Below the pieces are notes generated by a model. It was given only the letters and a program-made list of their open reading frames with translations. It made no database searches and had not been told where the DNA came from. The position numbers were made by a program, and so were the translations under genes. A stretch of 64,000 nt of DNA, taken from positions 4,003 through 68,002 of the forward strand of contig JADJZR010000019.1 of assembly GCA_016715645.1 (NCBI GenBank), in the 5' to 3' direction. Positions 13,646 to 21,030 of the stretch are shown piece after piece; position 1 is the first letter of the stretch, and the number at the start of each line of letters is the position of its first letter. Source of the stretch: Elusimicrobiota bacterium (GTDB lineage Bacteria; Elusimicrobiota; Elusimicrobia; FEN-1173).

Positions 13646-14737
13646 TTACCTCGGTGGACTTTTTGGCCCTTTCTCATTCACCAACCTTTCAATTTGTTCA
13701 ACCACATTCAATAAATCCAAAAACGATGGGGAATCACCGAAGATCATCTCCCGCATTTTGGCGTAATCGTCTTCCAACGCCTTTAATCGGTCCTTCGGGG
13801 GGACAAGCCGGAGGGTCCCAGGAACGGCTAAGTCGTACCTTGCGGGGGTTGAGGCGAAGAAAACGGATTTGTGATGGGCTACGCTTTTCAGAAGCTCGAC
13901 ATCCACAACGGCCCTCTTCCCAGTTTCCGTTGAATAAAGTTTTGCAAGGTCATAATAGTGGCGGGAGAGACGTCCCGGCAGATGTTTTTCCAATGGGAGA
14001 TAGTGAATCATGTGCAATATTGTCGCCTTTTCCCAAAAAGTGCGCTCAGCCGCCAACGCTTTAACTCGGGAAGATGGTTGTTTGAACGCTGTTGGAAAAG
14101 ACTGAGCGGCATAGGGGGTTACCTCGCCCCAGACGGATGGCCATTGTTCCCCTCTGGCACCGAACTCCATCCGTATGGAGGGGCGCAAATACCTCGGTCC
14201 TGGGGCATTCGGTTGCGCCGTCCCGCTTGGGTAATGAAAAACCAAAGTCAATCTGTCTGGATCGTCATTGTCCGGTTCAATCCGCCAATTCCCTTCCGAA
14301 GAAGATGTCTCGATGGCGGAACAGAAGGCTTCCTCAAGTTTAGGCCCAAACCTTTGCTTAAGCATTTGCCGGCAAGCCGCAGAGAGTTTTTCCAAGCGTT
14401 TTGAAGTTTGGGTTTTGCTGGAAGCCAAACCGGGATCGTTTTCCCCTGAAAACCCGAGATTTTTCCTATCGAAAGAAAGGTCGATATCTTCCGAAAAACG
14501 ATCGATGGCCTGAAAAACTTTGGAAAGACTCGTCCCTCCTTTGAAAACGAGATCGGCGGGAGGATCCGGTAACATGAATATCCGCCGAAGGGTCCAGCAC
14601 ACCCAGAAGTCCTTCTCGACCAAAGCAGGAGTCATGTCCCCGCGGGCGATTGCTGTCGCGCGGAACAGATCGGCCCGATCGCGAATGGGAAGCCGAGCGA
14701 TCTCATCCATGTCGTGTTCCATTGGGTATCTCTTCAT
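13646..14737 (-). CDS. abiEii: AbiEii/AbiGii-family nucleotidyltransferase toxin
   Basis: A 363-aa protein with the family's signature motifs: VFKGGTSLSK near residue 65, then SEDIDLSFD about 18 residues later. These are the GG(T/S) and DxD metal/nucleotide sites of DNA polymerase beta-like nucleotidyltransferases. Known members are toxins of type IV or bacteriostatic abortive-infection systems. The first 35 nt overlap the end of the upstream gene, the usual antitoxin-toxin order, so the pair is co-transcribed and translationally coupled. The gene ends convergently to the giant surface-protein gene. The family call is firm; anti-phage activity in this host is inferred. Confidence 0.88.
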   Translation of the reverse strand: MKRYPMEHDMDEIARLPIRDRADLFRATAIARGDMTPALVEKDFWVCWTLRRIFMLPDPPADLVFKGGTSLSKVFQAIDRFSEDIDLSFDRKNLGFSGENDPGLASSKTQTSKRLEKLSAACRQMLKQRFGPKLEEAFCSAIETSSSEGNWRIEPDNDDPDRLTLVFHYPSGTAQPNAPGPRYLRPSIRMEFGARGEQWPSVWGEVTPYAAQSFPTAFKQPSSRVKALAAERTFWEKATILHMIHYLPLEKHLPGRLSRHYYDLAKLYSTETGKRAVVDVELLKSVAHHKSVFFASTPARYDLAVPGTLRLVPPKDRLKALEDDYAKMREMIFGDSPSFLDLLNVVEQIERLVNEKGPKSPPR

Positions 14738-15332
14738 CTATGCAAATGTTTCGGACAATCGCAGCCACCCAATCGGTGACGTGATGGGTCTCTTTGATCA
14801 ATCGACGTCGGTCTACCGGCAAGAGTCTTCGGCGAATCCGCTCGATCGTCTCAGCTCCCATATCTTTTTGGCCTAGATGGCGTAGAGCCTGAAACACGAG
14901 AACGGTCAAGACGCTCCCAAGGGGAAGGTCTTTGGGAGACACGTGCCGAAAAGAAATCACGATGTTCCCCACTCGTACTCGGCGTGTTCGACCGTCAGTG
15001 AGGTAAACAGGTCTTGCCGGGACCTGCGTGGACAGACCCAGCGAATTCGCGGCAACAGCTCCGGAGGGAACCGCACGGCTTCCTGTTTGCCTCGCCAAGG
15101 CCAGGGCGATCTCTTGGATGTCGGGCACCCACTCAATCCCAAGCCTCGGGTTAACTCGCGGAATATAATAGAGGCCTCGACCAACCCGCTGGATAACGTT
15201 GTTTTTTGCCAGTCGATACAACGCCAAATCAACCGCCGATCGGCTTCCCAAATCAAGGAAGTCCTTACCGATGTGGACTTTGGTGGGTCCACGACGCATT
15301 CGAACTAAAATCCGAGATTGAACGCTTTCCAT
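14703..15332 (-). CDS. AbiEi-like antitoxin (DUF6088-type)
   Basis: A 209-aa protein directly upstream of, and overlapping, the AbiEii toxin. The N-terminal ~70 residues look like a winged helix (SRSAVDLALYRLAKNNVIQRVGRGLYYIP), the promoter-binding part of AbiEi-type antitoxins. The C-terminal part (PARPVYLTDGRTRRVRVGN, then a helical end) matches the toxin-neutralising half in layout. Related antitoxins repress their own operon. The start at 15332 sits 12 nt downstream of a good -10 box, so the leader would be only about 6 nt. Family assignment rests on pattern and context; DUF6088 is my best match from memory. Confidence 0.8.
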   Translation of the reverse strand: MESVQSRILVRMRRGPTKVHIGKDFLDLGSRSAVDLALYRLAKNNVIQRVGRGLYYIPRVNPRLGIEWVPDIQEIALALARQTGSRAVPSGAVAANSLGLSTQVPARPVYLTDGRTRRVRVGNIVISFRHVSPKDLPLGSVLTVLVFQALRHLGQKDMGAETIERIRRRLLPVDRRRLIKETHHVTDWVAAIVRNICIDEEIPNGTRHG

Positions 15333-15344
15333 TTTTGTAAGAAT

Positions 15345-15373
15345 ATTGTATTCGTTTTTCTTTCATAAATCAA
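15345..15373 (-). promoter_or_regulatory. Promoter of the abiE operon
   Basis: Read on the minus strand, TTGATT (15373-15368) is followed after 17 nt by TACAAT (15350-15345). Transcription would start near 15338, about 6 nt before the abiEi start codon, leaving almost no leader and no Shine-Dalgarno site. Confidence 0.65.
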
Positions 15374-15391
15374 CCGTGATAATGGTCCGCG

Positions 15392-15502
15392 GTGCCCGCG
15401 GGGGAAGGCCGCAAACTCTGGATCCGACTGGACATGCCCACGACGTCGCGCACCGAAGCCCCCCAAACCATGCGAATCCAAATCACCGCCCAACCCCCTT
15501 AA
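15392..15502 (+). pseudogene. Duplicate 3' tail of the giant surface-protein gene
   Basis: Thirty-seven codons including the TAA stop match the end of the giant gene (13343-13455) nearly codon for codon, ending RIQITAQPP. Homology continues past the stop through the non-coding GGACGGAGTATACTTATTCACT segment to 15526, where the poly-G tract begins. There is no upstream gene body: abiE and its promoter lie immediately to the left. It is a remnant of a paralogue or of a recombination or assembly event. Confidence 0.8.
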
Positions 15503-15526
15503 GGGGACGGAGTATACTTATTCACT

Positions 15527-15620
<94 letters not shown>

Positions 15621-15689
15621 AGAAAACTATTTCATTCAGGTTGGATTGATGTGCGGGGGGGGGGTATAAAACCATTTCAATCGAGTTGA

Positions 15690-15887
15690 TTCTGTCTCTT
15701 GACAAGATGTATTGTTTGGAATGAATTTAGATATTGGGTTTACTTTGGAATGGATGGCGATCATCTTGTGATTCTCCTGTGTGGCGGAGATAAGGGTACT
15801 CAAAGCAGGGATGTTTGGAAGGCTCAAACGTATTGGGCAGATTATCGGGGGAGAAATGAATCAGAAACCAAAAACAAAGAGCTTTAG
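15690..15887 (+). pseudogene. C-terminal remnant of a HigB/RelE-like (Gp49 family) addiction toxin
   Basis: The frame encodes WVYFGMDGDHLVILLCGGDK and TQSRDVWKAQTYWADYRGR, the highly characteristic C-terminal half of the phage-derived Gp49-like putative addiction-module killer proteins. Roughly the first 55 residues expected for the family are missing. An in-frame TGA at 15687-15689 closes the frame upstream, and the sequence before that is the poly-G region. The frame ends 32 nt inside the following antitoxin gene, the normal overlap for these pairs. The toxin is either truly truncated or was lost in a bad assembly join. Confidence 0.82.
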
Positions 15888-16173
15888 GGAATATTTGCTT
15901 GAGAACCTTTCGGATTCCGCCCAGGCCGCTGAATACATTAACGCGGCCCTTCAAGAAAAGGACGCGGAATTTCTCTTGACGGCGTTGCGGGACGTTGCTG
16001 AAGTGCGCGGGGGAATGTCCAAATTGTCCAGGGCCACAAAATTAAACCGCTCGAATTTGTATCACGCCCTATCGTCCAAAGGGGACCCCGGTGTCCGAAC
16101 GCTGGAAAAGGTGCTCCATGTATTTGGACTCAGGCTCTCGGTCATGCCAGAAATGGCCAAGCGCGCGGCTTAA
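15856..16173 (+). CDS. HigA-like helix-turn-helix antitoxin (addiction module antidote)
   Basis: A 105-aa protein, MNQKPKTKSFREYLLENL onward, with an XRE-like helix-turn-helix in the C-terminal half (MSKLSRATKLNRSNLYHALS). This is the layout of the antidote proteins paired with Gp49-like toxins. I chose ATG 15856 over an upstream in-frame GTG at 15781, because the upstream part only covers the toxin's 3' end in another frame and a GGGGGAG motif precedes 15856. The normal role is to bind the toxin and repress the operon; with the toxin truncated it may be an orphan. Confidence 0.82.
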   Translation: MNQKPKTKSFREYLLENLSDSAQAAEYINAALQEKDAEFLLTALRDVAEVRGGMSKLSRATKLNRSNLYHALSSKGDPGVRTLEKVLHVFGLRLSVMPEMAKRAA

Positions 16174-16277
16174 ACCGAATCCCGAACCAGGGCGAATTTT
16201 TTGTCCAATCCTGTGACTTCGATTGCAGTCACATTCATTTTGCCCAGCCGTTGCGCTGTTGTCAATTGATTGAGGTT

Positions 16278-17234
16278 TCAGACGTGGTTGCGAAGCATCA
16301 TTTCTTTGGGGTGGGGGTAGAGATAGGTTTGGCTGGCCAGGTAGGCGATGTTTTTGGTTCGAACGAAGGTCCTTAACAGGACAATGGGCACAACCAGGGG
16401 CACTAGCTCCCGTTGGAAATCGTTTATCACTGAGAGGAGTTCCCGTCTTTCTTCGGGCGTGGCGACGTCGCGCAAATAGCCGGCCGCGTGGCTCAATACG
16501 TTGGCGTGGCGACGGGTCGTGGCCAGGTGTTTCATGGCTTCCATGAACCGGGTTCGATAGGTTGTGGCAAAAGTGGCGGCGGGTTTGCCTTTGGCGGTGG
16601 CCACCAGGCGCCCCAATTCTTGGTATCCGGCGGGTTCGTGGGCCATGAGTAACAGTTTTTCGTCTGTGTGAAACCTCACCAGATCGCCCACAGTCCAGGT
16701 TTTCCCAAAAAATCCTTCCAGTCGATGGTAAGCGAAAACCCGCTCAATGAAATTTTCCCGCAGGCGTGAATCGTTTAACCGCCCGTCCTCTTCCACCGGC
16801 AGGGTGGGCCACCGGCTTAATAATAGTCTGGCAAAAAGACCAACGCCTTCTTTGGTGGGTGGTTTCCCTTCATGGTGCACGCGCACCCGTTCCATGCCGC
16901 AACTGGGGGAATCTTTTTTTAATATAAATCCCGACAGGGGGGCTTTTTCTAAAAGGGCCAACCGACGATGGGCCCACGCGGTCATCGCGTCCGTCAGGTC
17001 TAGCCCCGTTTTGGGGTTCACCAGTCGGATATCCCCGTTGATTTCAGCCAAGTGGATGCTGTCTCGGGGGGCACCCAGGCCAATTTCCATTTCCGGGCAC
17101 ACAGGCACGAACTCAACAAACCGGGCCAACAGGTCCGAAATGAAGCTGTCCCGTTTATGACCGCCATCGTAGCGGACCTTCTGACCCAATAGGCAAGACG
17201 AAACGCCGATGCGAATCAGTGACGCCATTTTCAT
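16278..17234 (-). CDS. DUF523-DUF1722 (YbgA-type) protein, TudS-related
   Basis: A 318-aa fusion. The N-terminal DUF523 domain (residues ~1-160) has three conserved cysteine motifs: SSCLLGQKVRYDG, PVCPEMEIGLG and DSPSCG. In the related thiouracil desulfurase TudS such cysteines hold a [4Fe-4S] cluster. The C-terminal DUF1722 domain (residues ~185-315) is helical (HTDEKLLLMAHEPAGYQELGR). The order and length match E. coli YbgA. The substrate is unknown; sulfur removal or photolyase-associated roles have been suggested for relatives. MITE copy A lies just upstream, so any promoter must lie in or beyond the element. Confidence 0.85.
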   Translation of the reverse strand: MKMASLIRIGVSSCLLGQKVRYDGGHKRDSFISDLLARFVEFVPVCPEMEIGLGAPRDSIHLAEINGDIRLVNPKTGLDLTDAMTAWAHRRLALLEKAPLSGFILKKDSPSCGMERVRVHHEGKPPTKEGVGLFARLLLSRWPTLPVEEDGRLNDSRLRENFIERVFAYHRLEGFFGKTWTVGDLVRFHTDEKLLLMAHEPAGYQELGRLVATAKGKPAATFATTYRTRFMEAMKHLATTRRHANVLSHAAGYLRDVATPEERRELLSVINDFQRELVPLVVPIVLLRTFVRTKNIAYLASQTYLYPHPKEMMLRNHV

Positions 17235-17253
17235 AGGGCACCCCTCTTTTTTT

Positions 17254-17371
17254 GTAACGGCACAGGTCCCTCACCCTGCCCTCTCCCAAGAGGAGAGGGA
17301 AATTCTTTATTCCCCTTCCCCTCTTGGGGGAAGGTGCTCCGAAGGGGCGGATGAGGGACCTGAGTCGTCAC
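17254..17371. mobile_element. MITE copy A (GTAAC-ended family)
   Basis: The element reads GTAACGGCACAGGTCCCTCA at one end and a diverged complement (TGAGGGACCTGAGTCGTCAC) at the other. Inside are the two family palindromes based on CCCTCTCCCAAGAGGAGAGGG and CCCCTCTTGGGGG. Flanking 8-mers are CTTTTTTT and CCTTTCTT (6 of 8 match), a decayed target duplication. It covers the last ~21 codons of the P-type ATPase. Confidence 0.8.
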
Positions 17372-19883
17372 CCTTTCTTTTATAAAACTCAAACCAAACC
17401 ACGCTGACGGTTCCGGCCGCCGCGCACACGGCGATGTCGCCGGGATGCAACCTTGAAAAGTGAAACAACTCCCGCAGAAACGGAACCCGCAAAACGAGGG
17501 CTAAAAAACCAACGGAACCCAACGTGACCCACCACAGCGCCGTGTTGCGAGACGCCAACGTGCTCCTCACCGTGGGCCCCCAGGATCGGTTGACAAAAAT
17601 CAAGCCCAGATTGGCGACGATGAGCGCCGTAAAGGTGATGGCTCGCGCGTCGTCCGCCGGTTGCCCCCGATGAAGCGCCACGGCATACAATCCCACCACC
17701 ACTGCCGTTACAAGGCCTCCTTGAATCAACGCCAACGTCCACAGGGCACGGCCGAACAGGGGGTCTTTGGGATGGCGGGGCGGGCGCCGCATCACCTCCT
17801 TTTCTTCTTCCTCGGCCTCAAACACCACCGAGCCTGCCGGATCGATGATGAGGTGAAGAAACGCAATATGAATCGGGAGCAAAATCATTGGCCAGTTCAG
17901 CGCCACCGGTGCCAGGGTCATGCCGGCAATGGGAATATGGACCGCCAAAATGTAGGCCAGGCCTTTTTTTAAATTGTCAAACACCCGTCGGCCCATGCGC
18001 ACGCCCGCGACCAGGGAAGAGAAATCGTCATCCAACAACACCAGGTCGGCCGCTTCCCGGGCCACGTCGGTGCCCCGTTGGCCCATGGCAATACCGATGT
18101 GGGCGGCTTTAAGGGCGGGGGCGTCGTTGACTCCGTCGCCGGTCATGACCACCACCTCGCCTCGGGCTTTGAGCGATTGAACCAGCCGGAGTTTTTGTTC
18201 CGGCACCACCCGGGCGAAAATGTTGACGGTGCCCACGGCTGCCAGCCGTTGGGAATCGGTCATTTTTTCAAGGTCGGGGCCGGTGAGAACATCATCGCAC
18301 CGTGTGATCCCGACGCAACGGGCCACGCTAAGGGCGGTCCCGGGATGGTCGCCGGTGATCATGATCACGCGCATCCCGGCCCGTTGCGCGTCGGCCACCG
18401 CCGCCGGGACGCCCGGCCGCACGGGGTCCAGGAACCCCAGCAGTCCGACAAAATTGAAGTCGAAATCGTGTTGGTGATTCGGGCGTGTCGTCGAGGGGGG
18501 GGACGCCGTGGCCACGCCCAACACCCGCAGGCCTTCTGAGGAAAGGCGGTCGAGTCCGATCGAAAGGCGGCGCTGTTCGGCTTCCGGCAAATGGCACAGA
18601 TCAAAAATGGCTTCCGGAGCGCCCTTGGCCGCCGCGAAAGCCTCTCGTCCGTCCGGCGACACCCACAGGTTCGACATTGCTTGCAGTCCCCGGGAGAGGG
18701 GGTATTCATGCACCCGTTTCCATGAAGAATGGGGCCGGGACGCAAACCCCTTTTCGGGCCGATGGACCGCGGCGATGGCTTGTTCCATGGGATCCACGGG
18801 GTTAGGCTGGCTGGCCAGCAGGCCCGCGTTGATTAAACGGTGAAAAGGGGAGGGAACCGAATCCGCCCCCACCCGATGGGTTTCATTTTCGGAATAAAGG
18901 GTATGGAGGACCATCTGGTTCTGGGTGAGGGTGCCGGTTTTGTCCACACACAGGACCGTGGCCGCCCCCAATGTTTCCACGGCGGACATTCGGCGAGTCA
19001 ACACTCTTTTTTTCGAAAGTCTCCAGGCACCCAGCGATAAAAAGATGACCAGGACCATGGGGAACTCGTTGGGCAATATCGCCATGGCCAAGGTCAGCCC
19101 TGCCAATAGGCCGCCCATCCAGTCGGATCGAGTCAGCCCATACACAACCACCACCACCAAACACAGGGTCACCGCGCCCCCGGCCAGTCGTCGGACAAGC
19201 ACGTTGGTTTCCTTTTGAAGAGGCGTGATTTCGGAGGGAATAGATTTAAGGGCCGACCCGATTTGGCCTACTTCCGTTCGCGACCCGGTGGCGATGACTT
19301 GCGCCACGCCCTGGCCCTGGACCACCAACGTGCTGGCATAGACGGTGGGCGAATCGTCGCCGCCCGGACGGGCGGACGGAACGGTTTCGTTCGATGGGTG
19401 TTTGCGCACCGGCGCCGATTCGCCCGTCAGGAGGGATTCGTCCACCGACAAATGGCTGGCGGTCAATAGGCGCGCATCGGCGGGCACTCGGTCGCCTTCC
19501 GACAAAATCAAAAGGTCGCCTCTCACCACGTCGCGCCCCGCTACCCGGTGTTGAATCCCGTCGCGCACCACCACCGCTCGAGGGCTGGAGAGGTCCCGCA
19601 GAGCCGACAGCGCCCGCTCCGTTTTCCAATCCTGGGCGATGGTGATCGCCATGATGAAAAACACAAAGCCCAGAAGGATGAGCGCTTCCTGTCGGTCGCC
19701 CAACATCCAATAAAGGAAGCCGCAGGCCACCAGCAATAAGAACATGGGCTCTTTTAGAACATCCAACGCCAAATGCCAAAACGTTCGCCCGCTGGAGCCG
19801 CGCAGTTCGTTGGGCCCGTCTTTGTCAAGACGGGCCTGCGCTTGTTGCGTTGTCAGACCGCGGAGAGGGATAGAGGTTTCCAT
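17307..19883 (-). CDS. P-type cation-transporting ATPase (calcium/proton ATPase-like)
   Basis: An 858-aa integral membrane pump. Visible motifs: LLTGES of the actuator domain near 152, DKTGTLT with the phosphorylated Asp near 314, ITGDHPGTA, MTGDGVNDAPALK, and a helix-rich C-terminal third. The substrate motif in the fourth membrane helix is PNEFP rather than PEGLP or PEEFP, so the ion cannot be named safely. I chose ATG 19883 (METSIPLRG), which starts the cation-ATPase N-terminal domain, over an extended frame from 19934 that would overlap the divergent lipoprotein gene. The last ~21 residues (GPSSAPSEHLPPRGEGE) are translated from MITE copy A and are not ancestral. Confidence 0.87.
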   Translation of the reverse strand: METSIPLRGLTTQQAQARLDKDGPNELRGSSGRTFWHLALDVLKEPMFLLLVACGFLYWMLGDRQEALILLGFVFFIMAITIAQDWKTERALSALRDLSSPRAVVVRDGIQHRVAGRDVVRGDLLILSEGDRVPADARLLTASHLSVDESLLTGESAPVRKHPSNETVPSARPGGDDSPTVYASTLVVQGQGVAQVIATGSRTEVGQIGSALKSIPSEITPLQKETNVLVRRLAGGAVTLCLVVVVVYGLTRSDWMGGLLAGLTLAMAILPNEFPMVLVIFLSLGAWRLSKKRVLTRRMSAVETLGAATVLCVDKTGTLTQNQMVLHTLYSENETHRVGADSVPSPFHRLINAGLLASQPNPVDPMEQAIAAVHRPEKGFASRPHSSWKRVHEYPLSRGLQAMSNLWVSPDGREAFAAAKGAPEAIFDLCHLPEAEQRRLSIGLDRLSSEGLRVLGVATASPPSTTRPNHQHDFDFNFVGLLGFLDPVRPGVPAAVADAQRAGMRVIMITGDHPGTALSVARCVGITRCDDVLTGPDLEKMTDSQRLAAVGTVNIFARVVPEQKLRLVQSLKARGEVVVMTGDGVNDAPALKAAHIGIAMGQRGTDVAREAADLVLLDDDFSSLVAGVRMGRRVFDNLKKGLAYILAVHIPIAGMTLAPVALNWPMILLPIHIAFLHLIIDPAGSVVFEAEEEEKEVMRRPPRHPKDPLFGRALWTLALIQGGLVTAVVVGLYAVALHRGQPADDARAITFTALIVANLGLIFVNRSWGPTVRSTLASRNTALWWVTLGSVGFLALVLRVPFLRELFHFSRLHPGDIAVCAAAGTVSVVWFEFYKRKGDDSGPSSAPSEHLPPRGEGE

Positions 19884-19921
19884 GGGTGGGGCGACGCCCT
19901 GTGAAATGGTAGGATAACGCC

Positions 19922-21016
19922 ATGCGTAAGCCAATCCCCTTTCTTCTGGGATCCATCCTGATCACGGTGGGATGCGCCACCGGTCGACCTCCGCTTAAAT
20001 CGTTGGCCAGACAACTTCGGAGTCCCAATCCCGACGTGCGCGTCAAAGCCATGACCGTCCTGCCCGATTACGGCGACGAGGGGGCCACACTTCTTCCCGC
20101 GGTGGTGGAAAATTTCCGTGATCGGCGCGAACCGGTTTATCGGGGCGCCGAAAACGCGTTGGTTCGCATGAAAGAGCCGGGCGCCCAGGCGTTGGGATCG
20201 TTGTTGTCCGACCGAGACAGTTGGGTTCGATGCCGGGCGGCGGCTTCGTTGGGGCGAATGGGGAAAGAGGCGGTCGGTGTTATTCCCCAATTGGTGGAAT
20301 CCCTGAGAGATTCGGATTTTTGTGTGGCCGAAAAATCGGCTTTGGCTTTGGGTGCGATGGGTGACGCCGCGGTGCCGGCTTTGTTGAGCGCGCTCAAGTC
20401 CGACAACGCCGCGGCGCGCCGGGGGGCGGCCCGATCGTTGGGCTACATGAGCCCGGAAATTCATGCTCAAGTCGCGGCGGCTTTGTTGCCGGATCTTCTC
20501 AGCGATGACCCTTTCCTGCGGGGCGAAACGGCCATGAATGTGACCGCCATGGGGAAAGTGGGCGTCCCCGTTTTTTTGGAAGCCCTGAAGCAAAAAGATG
20601 ACGATCTTCGGCAGCGCGCGGTGGATGGGTTGGGCGAAATCGGCCTTGTGACGCCGGAGGTGGTGGAGGCGTTGATCGGTCTTTACAAAGATTCCCAGCG
20701 GACGATCCGACTCAAAGCCTCTCTGTGTTTAGGCCGCATGGGCCAACGGGACGAATCCGTGTACAAAGCCGTGGCCCCCGGACTGGCTTCCAAAGATAAA
20801 GATATTTTGTTGGGCACATTGAGGGCTTTGGGTGCCATGGGGGGCGCGGCCGAACCGTCTCTTCCCCAAATAGTTTATCTCTTGGAAGAAAGCACCGACG
20901 TTGATCTGCGCAACGAAGCCGCCGAGGCGTTGATCAGTATGGGGACGCGCGCTTCTCTGGCCGCGGCCGAGCGGTACACCCGGGGCCAGTACAAAGGGTC
21001 AAAAGACAAAAAGTAG
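19922..21016 (+). CDS. HEAT-repeat lipoprotein
   Basis: A 364-aa protein with a lipoprotein signal, MRKPIPFLLGSILITVGC, whose cysteine at residue 18 would be lipidated. The mature part is built from about eight HEAT/PBS-lyase-type repeats of ~35 residues (DSWVRCRAAASLGRMG, DNAAARRGAARSLGYM, and so on), a scaffold for protein contacts. TAGGAT precedes the start. It diverges from the P-type ATPase with only 38 nt between starts, so their promoters overlap. No catalytic motif is seen; the partner is unknown. Confidence 0.82.
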   Translation: MRKPIPFLLGSILITVGCATGRPPLKSLARQLRSPNPDVRVKAMTVLPDYGDEGATLLPAVVENFRDRREPVYRGAENALVRMKEPGAQALGSLLSDRDSWVRCRAAASLGRMGKEAVGVIPQLVESLRDSDFCVAEKSALALGAMGDAAVPALLSALKSDNAAARRGAARSLGYMSPEIHAQVAAALLPDLLSDDPFLRGETAMNVTAMGKVGVPVFLEALKQKDDDLRQRAVDGLGEIGLVTPEVVEALIGLYKDSQRTIRLKASLCLGRMGQRDESVYKAVAPGLASKDKDILLGTLRALGAMGGAAEPSLPQIVYLLEESTDVDLRNEAAEALISMGTRASLAAAERYTRGQYKGSKDKK

Positions 21017-21030
21017 ATTCCGTTTCAATA

